Below are positions 42,396 through 52,545 of a stretch of DNA of 64,000 nucleotides, piece after piece (position 1 is the stretch's first letter; each line of letters opens with the position of its first letter). Source of the stretch: Fibrobacterota bacterium (lineage in GTDB: Bacteria > Fibrobacterota > Fibrobacteria > UBA11236); NCBI GenBank assembly GCA_023249635.1, contig JAHFCH010000005.1, positions 1-64,000 of the forward strand, given 5' to 3'. The notes under the pieces were generated by a model that was given only the letters and a program-made list of their open reading frames with translations, was not told the origin of the DNA and did no database searches. The position numbers were made by a program, and so were the translations under genes.

Positions 42396-43273
42396 GCATT
42401 TTCTCCAGCGCCTAGCGAACCAGCGTCCGCCGCGTTGCGCTCCTGCCGTTTTTCCGTGGGCTTGGTCAAGGGGAATACCTGGAAGTTGACCTGGTATACG
42501 GTGTCTTCCTGGGCATCCGCTTCGGCTATCTTGAGCAGCTTACGCCTGAACCCGTTCAGCTCTTCGGCGATGGCCTGGAAGCCCTTGTCCGAAAGGCTGA
42601 AGGTAAGCGTGGAGATGCTGCGCGATCCCCGGGGAAAGCGATCGATGGATTCGCCCGCCAGCGCCAGGGTCTGCAATTGGAAATTGTGGATGGCGGTGGC
42701 ATTGGCGTCATAGCCCGTGCTGCTGCTCACCGCATCGGCGCGTACGTAGCGGCCCTGGGAATCCCGCGTGATCATTCCCAGGCGCTGGAGCAAAGCCACG
42801 GCCTGCTTGGCTTCCGCCGGCTTGATCGCAGGCGATACGCGTTTCGCCAATGCATCGAAGTCGCCGCGGAAAGGCTCGAACCAGAGCAATTCCCGGATGG
42901 CCGTGTAGTACCACTTCTCGTAGAATTCGAAGCTCTCCGCCCCGACTATTTTCACGCGTGAGCTGCGGAAGGCCATCAGGCGTTCGAAGCCCTGCTTACG
43001 CTCTTCATGGTTCTTGGCTTGGTTGTACAGCACCAGCGCTTCGAAGAAATCCACTTCCTTGCGCTTGAGCTTGAGAAAGGCCGCGAAGCGGGCGGCCATG
43101 GACAGGGAGATGTTGCTCCGGCCTTTCAGGATCTGGCTGAAAAAACTGGCGGATTTGAAGCCGACCTTCTGGGCGATGAAGCGGCAGGAATAGGCGGGAT
43201 TGCGGGCCTTGTTCTCCTGATAGGTATCCTTCAGGAATTCCCGATAATCCATGTAGTCGAATACGTTCGCCAT
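42392..43273 (-). CDS. TIGR02147/DUF4423 family transcriptional regulator, cluster B
   Basis: A 293-residue paralogue of the cluster A regulator: MANVFDYMDYREFLKDTYQE, FIAQKVGFKSASFFSQILKG, NISLSMAARFAAFLKLKRKE, FYEKWYYTAIRELLWFEPFR, AKQAVALLQRLGMITRDSQG and the family ending YQVNFQVFPLTKPTEK. Same length and spacing of motifs as the other copy. A 17-base palindrome lies 68 bases upstream of its ATG. The lipoprotein start overlaps its stop (ATGA), so the pair is translationally coupled as in cluster A. Confidence 0.9.
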   Translation of the reverse strand: MANVFDYMDYREFLKDTYQENKARNPAYSCRFIAQKVGFKSASFFSQILKGRSNISLSMAARFAAFLKLKRKEVDFFEALVLYNQAKNHEERKQGFERLMAFRSSRVKIVGAESFEFYEKWYYTAIRELLWFEPFRGDFDALAKRVSPAIKPAEAKQAVALLQRLGMITRDSQGRYVRADAVSSSTGYDANATAIHNFQLQTLALAGESIDRFPRGSRSISTLTFSLSDKGFQAIAEELNGFRRKLLKIAEADAQEDTVYQVNFQVFPLTKPTEKRQERNAADAGSLGAGENA

Positions 43274-43340
43274 TCGCCTCCGCCCCTGGAAAAGATACCA
43301 CCAGGTACCGATGGCTACGGGGTGAAAAGGGGTCCAGGGT

Positions 43341-43357
43341 GTGTAGTAGGACTACAC
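43341..43357. promoter_or_regulatory. 17-base palindrome upstream of the cluster B regulator
   Basis: GTGTAGT (43341-43347), AGG spacer, ACTACAC (43351-43357): perfect 7-base arms. It lies between the protease stop and the regulator start, so it could be an operator or a weak terminator; no T-run follows. Confidence 0.45.
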
Positions 43358-43376
43358 GGAAAGTGGGCTTTTTGGG

Positions 43377-44753
43377 CTACCAACGGATTTTAGGGCCGAT
43401 GGGCCTGGGCCCGCGCGCGCCCAGGGCGTCCGACTCCCGGAGCGCTTCCGGTCGCATGGCCCCGGCCGCCGGTATCCGGCGCAGACCCACCTGGATATCC
43501 CCCACGTAGAACCCCATGGTATCCGCCGCAGCCTCGACATCATGCAGGTTGAGTCCCGAGGCCGTTCCGTTGTTCCACTTGGCCACCGGATTGCTCGCCG
43601 CGCCGAAAGCGGCACCCGTGGTCTTGGAGAAATAATCCATGGCATCGCTGCCCGGCGCGGGCCACATGGTCTTGTTCAAGTCGCCTTTACCGTCGGCCTG
43701 CACCACGGCCAGCCCCAGGGTGGCTGGGGGATTGTTGGTCCCGATGTCCTTGTCGAAATGCAGCATCAGCAGCCCGCGTCCCTTGAGCACGGCCCGCCTG
43801 TCGACGTTCTTGTAATTGGACCAGAAAAAGCATTCCTGCGGGCGAGCCGGATTCACGAAGCGGTAGCCTACCGCCGAGTTGGCCGCGGCGCGGTAATAGG
43901 CGCGGGTATCCTTGCTCACCTCCACCACGTCGATCCAACCCTGATCCGCGCGGTAGAAATCGTTGATGGTGGGAGGGTTCACGTCATTGGGCCGGTTGCC
44001 CATGATGCAATAATCCCCGAAGCCGTACAGGTCCGGCCACCCGAAAATCATGTGCCCGCATTCGTGGCAGAACACGTACAGGGAAAAGCTGGTCCCCAGA
44101 TCCGTCATCATGTAGCGCGTCAGTTGCACGCCGTCGCGCTTCTGGTTGACCCCGCCCGCATGCGGCCACAGGCCCTGCCCCCAGGTCTCTCCCTTCCCCG
44201 CGTATACGATGCTGACAGCCTCCACCTTGCCGTCCTTATCGTTGTCGAACTTGGAGAAGTCCACCTCAGGATCGAAATGCGCGATTAACTCGTCCACCAA
44301 TTCGGCCGCGTGCTCATAGCCGGTGCCGCCTTCGTAATACGACTTGGGATGCAGGGCGCGGTAATAGCCGTGGACTTCGTTCTGGAAGTCCACTTTGCCG
44401 TTGGAAACGTCGGCATAGTAATCGCGCACCGAACCCTTGCACGAGAAGCGGTTGAAGCCCTTCAGGTTGAGCCAATCATCCACCTCCACCTTGGTGAAGG
44501 CCGGCGGCGTATCGGAAAAATCGACGAGCATGGTAAGGCCCCAAACGGCGCCGGCGGGATGGGGATAATAATGCGGGGCCGTCTGCGAGGATTTCCCGAG
44601 GGCATTGGACTGGGGCTGGAGCCGGGGTTGATCCGGCCAGGTATCGACTATCTTGCCGTCGATGACGATCAGGGCCGAGGCGGGAGCCGCGAAAAACAGC
44701 ACTGAGAAAAACAGGCACACCGACACGATGCGGTAAAGCGTGGACAACGGCAT
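43377..44753 (-). CDS. Secreted M6-family metalloprotease
   Basis: A 458-residue secreted protease of the immune inhibitor A/M6 family. Signal peptide 1-27. The zinc site is HECGHMIFGWPD (His230, Glu231, His234, Asp241), and YGFGDYCIMGN follows as in M6 enzymes (LxDYTxMG). Upstream SVRDYYADVSNGKVDFQNEV is the usual 'S(V/L)RDYYxExSyGK' family segment, and a DNDKDG calcium loop sits at 170-175. The C-terminus lacks PKD or sorting domains and ends in a basic Pro/Arg tail. Not obviously co-transcribed with the regulator. Confidence 0.9.
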   Translation of the reverse strand: MPLSTLYRIVSVCLFFSVLFFAAPASALIVIDGKIVDTWPDQPRLQPQSNALGKSSQTAPHYYPHPAGAVWGLTMLVDFSDTPPAFTKVEVDDWLNLKGFNRFSCKGSVRDYYADVSNGKVDFQNEVHGYYRALHPKSYYEGGTGYEHAAELVDELIAHFDPEVDFSKFDNDKDGKVEAVSIVYAGKGETWGQGLWPHAGGVNQKRDGVQLTRYMMTDLGTSFSLYVFCHECGHMIFGWPDLYGFGDYCIMGNRPNDVNPPTINDFYRADQGWIDVVEVSKDTRAYYRAAANSAVGYRFVNPARPQECFFWSNYKNVDRRAVLKGRGLLMLHFDKDIGTNNPPATLGLAVVQADGKGDLNKTMWPAPGSDAMDYFSKTTGAAFGAASNPVAKWNNGTASGLNLHDVEAAADTMGFYVGDIQVGLRRIPAAGAMRPEALRESDALGARGPRPIGPKIRW

Positions 44754-44897
44754 GAGACCCCCCGAATCATTCCCAGGATACCGCCTCCCACACCGAAGCG
44801 TCCCTTATTAGTAGCGGAATCCCCCCTCTCCCGCCCAACCAATAACGGGAAATTTCCGGGTCTGCGGTTTCTGGGACAAAAAAGCTAAAGTCTGGGC

Positions 44898-45470
44898 ATG
44901 CGCCGCTACCATTTTCTGCTCCTGCTCCTTCCCGGCCTGCTCGCCTCCTGCACCTTCTTCAGGCTCGTGCGCGGATCCAAGCTCAAGGCTCCGGACTTCG
45001 CCTTCGTGGCTTGCCGCCTGACCGGCGTGAACGAGAACCAGGCCAACCTGGAAATCGTGTTGAAAGCCTTCAACCCCAACGCCATCGGCCTGCGCAACGT
45101 GACGCTGGGCTACGAACTCTTCCACCAGGACAATCGCTTCCTGCACGGGGACGATATAACCCTGGAATTGAAGCCCAAGGATACGACCACGTTGGTGGTT
45201 CCCGCCGTGGTCGTGTATCGCGAATTGATCAAGGCCGCCGGTCCCGCCGCCGAAGGGCTCATGCTCAACCACAAGTCGATCCCGGTGCGCATCGATGCGC
45301 TGCTGGCGGGAAACCCCACGGTGTACAATGAGGTGGAAGAGGGATCGCTGTTCCAGTTCAGCCTAAAGACCAGCCGCACGGAAGACATCCCCATCCCGGA
45401 CAGTTTCTATCGGGATGCGGGAAAGGCGGCCGGAAAAGCCGCCCGGAGCGCCCTCAAGAAAATCTTTTGA
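44898..45470 (+). CDS. LEA14-like (WHy domain) lipoprotein
   Basis: A 190-residue lipoprotein: lipobox LLASC at residues 14-18, then a LEA type 2/WHy fold with NLEIVLKAFNPNAIGLRNVT (the family N-P-N-x-(I/L) motif), ITLELKPKDTTTLVVPAVVV, and FQFSLKTSRTEDIPIPDSFY. WHy proteins can protect other proteins under stress; here it would sit in the envelope. Single gene, convergent with the ABC-F gene. Confidence 0.82.
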   Translation: MRRYHFLLLLLPGLLASCTFFRLVRGSKLKAPDFAFVACRLTGVNENQANLEIVLKAFNPNAIGLRNVTLGYELFHQDNRFLHGDDITLELKPKDTTTLVVPAVVVYRELIKAAGPAAEGLMLNHKSIPVRIDALLAGNPTVYNEVEEGSLFQFSLKTSRTEDIPIPDSFYRDAGKAAGKAARSALKKIF

Positions 45471-45492
45471 GCCGCGCCGGAACTTCCGCCGT

Positions 45493-47112
45493 CTAGGCGT
45501 ACAGCTTTTCGCGCAGCTTCTTGACGTCCTCATTGCCCAGGTACTCGTCGTAGGTCATGGTGCGGTCGATGTAGCCCTTGGGGGTGACTTCGATGATACG
45601 GGTCGCGATGGTCTGCACGAACTGGTGATCCTGGGAGGTGAACAACACCGTGCCGTCGAAGGCGGTAAGCCCGTTATTCAGGGCGGTGATGGCTTCCAGA
45701 TCAAGATGATTGGTGGGCTCGTCCAGGATAAGCACATTCGCCTGCAGCAGCATCATTCGCGCCAGCATGCAGCGCACCTTCTCGCCGCCCGAGATCACCC
45801 GCGCGCTCTTCTGCGACTCTTCGCCCGAGAACAGCATCTTGCCCAGCCAGCCGCGGATGAACTGCTCGTCCTTCTCCTTCTCCTTGGAGAACTGGCGCAG
45901 CCAATCCACCAGGTTCATGTCGGTATCGAAGAAGGCGGCGTTGTCCTTGGGGAAATAGGCTTTGGTAACCGACCCGCCCCACTTGAAGGTACCGTGATCG
46001 GCTTTGGTCTCGTCCATCAGCACCCGGTACAATGTCGAGGCGGGAACGTCGTCGCGCCCCACGAAGGCGATCTTATCCCCGGTGCGCACGTTCAGCTCGA
46101 AACCCTTGAACACGGGTTTGCCTTCGATGGACTTGGACAGTCCTTCGATCTCGAGGATGATCTTGCCCGCTTCCTTCTCCTGCTTGAACACGATGAAGGG
46201 GTACTGGCGCGTGGAGGGGCGGATATCGTCGAGCGTGATCTTATCGAGCAGCTTGCGCCTGGAGGTGGCCTGCTTCGACTTCGAGGCGTTGGCGGAAAAG
46301 CGTTGGATGAAGGTCTGCAAATCCTTGATCCGGTCTTCCTTCTTCTTGTTCTGATCGCGCTTCAGCTCCAGCGCCAGCTTGCTCGATTCGTACCAGAAGG
46401 AATAGTTTCCGGTATAGGTCGAGATCTTCTGGTAATCGATATCGCAAACGTGCGTGCACACCTTGTCCAGGAAATGCCGATCATGGGAAACCACGATCAC
46501 GGTGTTCTCGAAACCGTAGAGGAATTCCTCCAGCCACATGATGGAATCGACGTCCAGATTGTTGGTGGGCTCATCGAGCAGCAGGATGCCGGGATTGCCG
46601 TACAGCGCCTGGCAAAGCAGTACGCGCACCTTTTCGCCGCCGGTCAATTCCTTCATCAGCAACTGATGCTTGTCCTCGCGCACTCCCAGCCCGTTGAGCA
46701 TGGCGCCCGCGTCCGACTCGGCGTTCCAGCCGTTCATGTCGGCGAACTCGCCTTCCAGTTCCGAGGCGCGCACGCCGTCGGCTTCGGAGAATTCCGGCTT
46801 GGCGTAAATGGCGTCCTTCTCGCGCATCACCTCGTACAATTGCTTATGCCCCATGATCACGGTTTGCAACACGGGGAACTCGTCGAATTCGAATTGGTTC
46901 TGCTTCAAGGTGGCCAGGCGCGTACCGCCCGAAATGTTCACGCTGCCCGAATCGGGCTCGATCTCGCCGGAAAGGATCTTGAGGAAGGTGGACTTGCCGG
47001 CGCCGTTTGCGCCGATGATGCCGTAGCAATTGCCGGGGGCGAATTTGATGTCCACGTCCTTGAAGAGGACACGTTTGCCGTAGGCTAGAGAGACTTCGTT
47101 GGCGCTGAGCAT
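45493..47112 (-). CDS. ABC-F family ATPase (YbiT-like) with degenerate second nucleotide site
   Basis: A 539-residue ABC-F protein, cytoplasmic and ribosome-associated by family. NBD1 is complete: Walker A GANGAGKST (34-42), signature LTGGE, LLLDEPTNNLD, H-loop His210. The linker FIQRFSANASKSKQATSRRK and KITLDDIRPSTRQYPFI match YbiT. In NBD2 the signature SGGEK (441-445) and LILDEPTNHLD are intact, but Walker A reads GRDDVPAST (352-360; Lys and last Gly gone) and the H-loop is Gln494 (TSQDHQF). ATG 47112 is used over ATG 47148, which adds unrelated residues. Confidence 0.93.
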   Translation of the reverse strand: MLSANEVSLAYGKRVLFKDVDIKFAPGNCYGIIGANGAGKSTFLKILSGEIEPDSGSVNISGGTRLATLKQNQFEFDEFPVLQTVIMGHKQLYEVMREKDAIYAKPEFSEADGVRASELEGEFADMNGWNAESDAGAMLNGLGVREDKHQLLMKELTGGEKVRVLLCQALYGNPGILLLDEPTNNLDVDSIMWLEEFLYGFENTVIVVSHDRHFLDKVCTHVCDIDYQKISTYTGNYSFWYESSKLALELKRDQNKKKEDRIKDLQTFIQRFSANASKSKQATSRRKLLDKITLDDIRPSTRQYPFIVFKQEKEAGKIILEIEGLSKSIEGKPVFKGFELNVRTGDKIAFVGRDDVPASTLYRVLMDETKADHGTFKWGGSVTKAYFPKDNAAFFDTDMNLVDWLRQFSKEKEKDEQFIRGWLGKMLFSGEESQKSARVISGGEKVRCMLARMMLLQANVLILDEPTNHLDLEAITALNNGLTAFDGTVLFTSQDHQFVQTIATRIIEVTPKGYIDRTMTYDEYLGNEDVKKLREKLYA

Positions 47113-47221
47113 GTTGGGCCTTGGGGAGGAAAACAGGCAAAATAGCAATCGCGCCCGCCCCGGTCATACCCGGGCGCAGGGCATTATTTGGTAGTTTTCC
47201 TGCTCCCTTTCAAAGGATTTC

Positions 47222-48052
47222 ATGGGCGCCTCCCTCCAACATGGGCTTGCGGAATTTTGGGCGCACCTGTCCTACGTCTACGTGATCGCGGGCCTTGGCG
47301 TCGGCTTCATCGTGGGCATGACAGGTGTAGGCGGAGGCAGCCTGATGACGCCTATCCTGCTCCACTTCGGCATCGTGCCCATGAACGCGGTCGGCACCGA
47401 TCTTCTCTATGCGGCGATCACCAAGGGCAACGGCGTCTGGGTACACCAGAAGAAACGCAACGTCGACTGGTCCATTACGCTACGGCTGGCCTGCGGCAGT
47501 ATTCCCGCCGCGGTCCTGACCCTGGTGGGCCTCCGCATCTTCAAGGCCCATTCCCACGGGCATGCCGCCAACGACATCATCAAATTCTCCCTTGGCATCG
47601 CCCTGCTGCTGACTTCCGTGGCGATCCTATTCAAGCAGGCCTTGCTTAATTGGAGCCACCGCAACGATGTCATCTTTACGCGCATGAGCGAGAAGCAGCG
47701 CCATGTCGCAACCGTCGTTATCGGCTTCGCGCTCGGCGTCATCGTCTCCATCACCTCCATCGGCGCCGGGGCCTTGGGCACCATGGCCCTGTTCCTGGTC
47801 TATCCGCTCTTGCCCACTTCCAAGCTGGTGGGAACCGAAATAGCCCATGCCGTTCCCTTGACGCTCATCGCCGGCCTGGGCCATGCCAGCGCGGGCAATG
47901 TCGATTTCATGCTGCTGGCCAACCTGTTGGTGGGCTCCCTTCCGGGAATCTGGCTGGGCAGCCATACCGCCGGGGCCGTATCCGATAAATACCTGCGTCC
48001 CGCCTTGGCGGCCATGCTGGTTTACGCCGGGGTCAAACTGCTCCTGAAGTGA
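47222..48052 (+). CDS. TauE/SafE family sulfite/organosulfonate exporter
   Basis: A 276-residue inner-membrane protein with about eight hydrophobic segments in two halves. Each half begins with the family glycine motif: VGFIVGMTGVGGGSLMTPIL near residue 27 and VIVSITSIGAGALGTMALFL near 177, followed by GTDLLYAAITK and GTEIAHAVPLT. AAAGGA precedes the ATG. Family members carry sulfite, sulfoacetate or other anions; the substrate is not predictable. Confidence 0.9.
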   Translation: MGASLQHGLAEFWAHLSYVYVIAGLGVGFIVGMTGVGGGSLMTPILLHFGIVPMNAVGTDLLYAAITKGNGVWVHQKKRNVDWSITLRLACGSIPAAVLTLVGLRIFKAHSHGHAANDIIKFSLGIALLLTSVAILFKQALLNWSHRNDVIFTRMSEKQRHVATVVIGFALGVIVSITSIGAGALGTMALFLVYPLLPTSKLVGTEIAHAVPLTLIAGLGHASAGNVDFMLLANLLVGSLPGIWLGSHTAGAVSDKYLRPALAAMLVYAGVKLLLK

Positions 48053-48116
48053 GTACTCCCCGGGCGGGGTCTGTCGCCGGTAGCGGTTCGACGCCCCCGC
48101 ATCGTCCAATCAGGGT

Positions 48117-49157
48117 ATGCGCATGCGACCCCTGGTCTTGGGTTTTTTGATCCTCCTCCCCGCCGCCGCCCATGCTTCCGACCTCAGCTACGGCGATACC
48201 TACGCCGTCCCCAAATCGGCCCCCGCCCCGAGCGACAATTCCGGTTCCAAACACAATGATAAGGATGATGACGATGACGGGAGTTCCGGCTTTCATTTCC
48301 ATTCCGGTAGTTCCGACGATGACGGGCCGAACCGGAGCGGAGGACCGGTCCTCACGCTCAAGCAGCCGGAGCACGCCGACTTGGCCGGGATCTGCTTCAA
48401 CTACGAAATCCATGCAACTTCGGGCAGTGAATTCGTGGGCGCCATCATCGCCGCTCCCATCTGGTGGGGCGTATGCAGCGCGGCCTATGGCGTGGTCTGG
48501 TCGCATATGCATTTGGCCTACGGCAATCATTTCGGCGACGGGACCGCTCCCGAGCGGGACCGCTGGCGCTACGGCGCCGGTTTCGGATTGGACTACGGTT
48601 GGCTCGCCCGCACCGCTTCGGGCGTAGGCAGCGGACTTCATCTCGAGGCCGTGGGGCCCTTGGGCGACGCCGGGAAAGGCTCCCTGGATGTGCGGCTCCG
48701 GGCCGGAGCGGTGTTCCGGAGCCCGACCCCGGAAATCGATTATGCCCGCCCTGTCTTTTCGGAAGGGAAGCTGATCGGCGTGGAGCGCGATGTCATGGGG
48801 GACTACACCCAATCGACGATTCCCCTCTCCGCGGAATTGCTTTGGCACCCGGGAAGGCATGGATTCTACCTCGCAGGCGGCGGAGGGGCCGCCTGGATGA
48901 GCGAGACCATCGTGTTCGAGCGGACCACGCCGGCGCCCACGGTAGAGGGCACGCGCACCGAGACCCGCGAAGGCGTCCATCCTTTCGGAATCCTGGCCCT
49001 GGGACGCGATGGCCTCGCCCCCAATGGGCGTCCCCGTTGGTATTTCGAAATCCGTTACCAGGCCATCGCGCATGACCCCTTCCATCGCAGCTCCTTCCCT
49101 GCGGATAACGTCGCGACCACGCATTCCCTGGGCTGGGCCTGGGGATGGTACTGGTGA
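48117..49157 (+). CDS. Exported outer-membrane-like protein with Asp/His-rich linker
   Basis: A 346-residue protein with signal peptide ending AAAHASD. Residues 40-72 are a low-complexity stretch rich in Asp, Ser and His (HNDKDDDDDGSSGFHFHSGS, then SSDDDG), possibly metal-binding. Beyond this, alternating strands rich in Gly, Tyr and Trp (YGAGFGLDYGWLAR, HLEAVGPLG, GFYLAGGGGAAWMSE, WYFEIRYQAIA) and an ending WAWGWYW suggest an outer-membrane barrel. No family recognised. It starts 65 bases after the TauE gene and may be co-transcribed. Confidence 0.7.
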   Translation: MRMRPLVLGFLILLPAAAHASDLSYGDTYAVPKSAPAPSDNSGSKHNDKDDDDDGSSGFHFHSGSSDDDGPNRSGGPVLTLKQPEHADLAGICFNYEIHATSGSEFVGAIIAAPIWWGVCSAAYGVVWSHMHLAYGNHFGDGTAPERDRWRYGAGFGLDYGWLARTASGVGSGLHLEAVGPLGDAGKGSLDVRLRAGAVFRSPTPEIDYARPVFSEGKLIGVERDVMGDYTQSTIPLSAELLWHPGRHGFYLAGGGGAAWMSETIVFERTTPAPTVEGTRTETREGVHPFGILALGRDGLAPNGRPRWYFEIRYQAIAHDPFHRSSFPADNVATTHSLGWAWGWYW

Positions 49158-49268
49158 ACGGGATCGTCGCCCGATCGGACAAATCCGGCGTCCACCGGGG
49201 CGGTTGGATTTAGATTGGGGGAGGGGAGCCCCTCCCCCGGGGACGGACTCCCCTTCCAAGGAGCATCG

Positions 49269-50669
<1,401 letters not shown>

Positions 50670-50714
50670 GCCCCGGCCGATGCGAATCCCCACGGGGGGA
50701 TAATAGAGCGTGAG

Positions 50715-51542
50715 TCAGCCCTTTAATTTCCTGGTCTTTTTAGCGGGTGACAGGTAATTGCCCGGGGAAACCACCTTCTTTCCGGTTCGATTTTCCAATT
50801 CGTTCCTGGCCTTGCCGGCCACCGTGCCACCTTCCTTGGCGATTTTCCTATTCTCGACGAACCCGTCCGGGTTTCGGACGCGGGTAATTTCGGTTGTCGC
50901 GGCTTCGCCCAACATACTGAAAATCAGCTCCAGGTCGTTCATGTGGTCGCGGAGGTTTTCCCGTTTAAGGCCCTTTACCTTCTTGTATTCGGCTGGAGTG
51001 ATCCCGAAGGCGGCTTTGGAGATTTCCGCCGTCAGGATCGCGAAATCCTTCTCCTCCTGAATTCCTCGGTTTTTCCATTCACCGGTCAATTCCTCACGGA
51101 TCGCGATGGAACGCATGCGCTTTTCGATCCAGTCATCGGGATACCCTTTCGCCTTGTAGAGCGTTCGGGTTCTCTGCGTGGCTATTTCGGGGTTTTCGAT
51201 TTCCTGGATACGTTCGTAGCCTACTTTGGCCAACCATTTTTTGAACGGCTCGGCTTTGGGCGAAGGAATGCTTTGAAGGATTCTGAATACCGATTCAGTA
51301 TTTGAGCAACCCAATAATTGGGGACCGCCGGAGGTTTGGATGGTAAGGGGGGGTACAAGCTGTACCCACCCTTTCTCCAACTCCGCATCCCGGGAGCGCA
51401 TTTTCTTGATGTATTGACGGGGATCTTTACTATCCGTCAGGGCTTCGACAACGTCCTGTAGGACGAAAAACCATTCGCCCTTAACCAAGGTTTTCCTAAT
51501 CTGTTTGCCACGGAAGAGGGCTAGGTGGGTAGTATCATTCAT
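50715..51542 (-). CDS. Bro-N antirepressor-type protein with DinD-like C-terminus
   Basis: A 275-residue protein. The first 100 residues form a Bro-N domain (LALFRGKQIRKTLVKGEWFF, VLQDVVEALTDSKDPRQYIK, SVFRILQSIPSPKAEPFKKW LA). The rest resembles E. coli DinD: NRGIQEEKDFAILTAEISKA, YKKVKGLKRENLRDHMNDLE, then FVENRKIAKEGGTVAGKARN. Such proteins are found in prophages and as DNA-damage-inducible genes; DinD inhibits RecA filaments. Its lower GC and isolated place suggest acquisition. Direct repeats TGTGAC (51566 and 51576), one helical turn apart, lie just upstream. Confidence 0.82.
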   Translation of the reverse strand: MNDTTHLALFRGKQIRKTLVKGEWFFVLQDVVEALTDSKDPRQYIKKMRSRDAELEKGWVQLVPPLTIQTSGGPQLLGCSNTESVFRILQSIPSPKAEPFKKWLAKVGYERIQEIENPEIATQRTRTLYKAKGYPDDWIEKRMRSIAIREELTGEWKNRGIQEEKDFAILTAEISKAAFGITPAEYKKVKGLKRENLRDHMNDLELIFSMLGEAATTEITRVRNPDGFVENRKIAKEGGTVAGKARNELENRTGKKVVSPGNYLSPAKKTRKLKG

Positions 51543-51868
51543 AGATTGGAATATCAGTTTTCTCCTGTGACAGATTGTGACTCCGGAAAACTTTTACAGC
51601 GAAGAACCGGGTCGAGTCATTCCCCTTCCAGCATCTCGCGCATCGGCCCCAGTAGAATTCCTTCCACCCCGAACCGATGCCCTTGAATTCCCTCTCCGGC
51701 ACGGGATTTTCCCTTTTTCACTGCCGCCATCCCGTCTCCTCGGTTTTCCCGGTCGATCCCGGTAGCGGGAAAGGTATCTTCGCGCTACCCTTATCCCCAG
51801 CCCGGACTCGGGTCGATAACGCGCTCTGGAACCCCTGGGCGCCGACGGACAAATCTGAAAGGACGCGC

Positions 51869-52501
51869 TTGAGCCTCGCCGCCGTGCTCATCTCCTACGC
51901 CTGCATGGTGTTTTCCATGGAGATGTGGGCCCGCAAGCATCCTCCCGCCAATCTCGAAGCCCTGGCCGCCCAGGCCGCTCTCGACAGCGCCGAATGGGTC
52001 GATCGCTTCGCCATCCCGGACAGCGGCCGATCCGTCCCGGCGGTGGGTACCTACCTGGACTTTGTCGCCGTCAGCGGCTCCCAAGGCGGGCTCATCCACA
52101 ATTACGTGAACAACGGCATGCACCATCTGATGCGCGCCATCATGAGCGTGTCCAGCCTGACCCTTCGCGTGGGGACCGTAGACCGGATGCAAATCGCCAT
52201 GGCGCGGTACGTGGATACCCTGCAAACCCATCCCCGCTGGGCCCTGGACCCCAACCGCGTGCGGCCCGCCATGCTCATGGCCGTGGAAATCATGGGCAGC
52301 ATGAATATTCCCTACGACGAACCCACCCGCGCCCGCATCAAAAGGGCCGAGGAGGCCGCTTTGGGGCTCGAGAACGGCACCTCGACCCTGTGGCAGCGTC
52401 CCAAAGTGCAGGATTTCTTCATTCAGAGCGGAATTGCCCTGGTTTTGATGAAAGAAAGGGCCTTTTCCGGGTTCGGGGGCACCATGGCCCCAACCCCTTG
52501 A
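51869..52501 (+). CDS. Uncharacterised protein with N-terminal membrane anchor
   Basis: I place the start at TTG 51869, which has AAAGGA five bases upstream and puts a hydrophobic anchor (SLAAVLISYACMVFSM) at the N-terminus, giving 210 residues. An ATG at 51677 would add 64 residues with no recognisable features. The rest is helical (LEALAAQAALDSAEWVDRFA, YVNNGMHHLMRAIMSVSS, MLMAVEIMGSMNIPYDEPTR). No family recognised. It lies 44 bases before the GH17 gene and could share its transcript. Confidence 0.55.
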   Translation: MSLAAVLISYACMVFSMEMWARKHPPANLEALAAQAALDSAEWVDRFAIPDSGRSVPAVGTYLDFVAVSGSQGGLIHNYVNNGMHHLMRAIMSVSSLTLRVGTVDRMQIAMARYVDTLQTHPRWALDPNRVRPAMLMAVEIMGSMNIPYDEPTRARIKRAEEAALGLENGTSTLWQRPKVQDFFIQSGIALVLMKERAFSGFGGTMAPTP

Positions 52502-52545
52502 AATAGCCCACCTTGGCCGATACGGAGGCGGCCTATCTTTAACGC

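Noticed and set aside
43341-43357. Intrinsic terminator of the M6 protease
   Set aside because: The palindrome has a 3-base loop and no T-run after it on the minus strand, so a regulatory site is at least as likely.
45415-47088. A 557-codon plus-strand frame antisense to the ABC-F gene
   Set aside because: The opposite strand encodes intact ABC-F motifs throughout; the antisense product has none.
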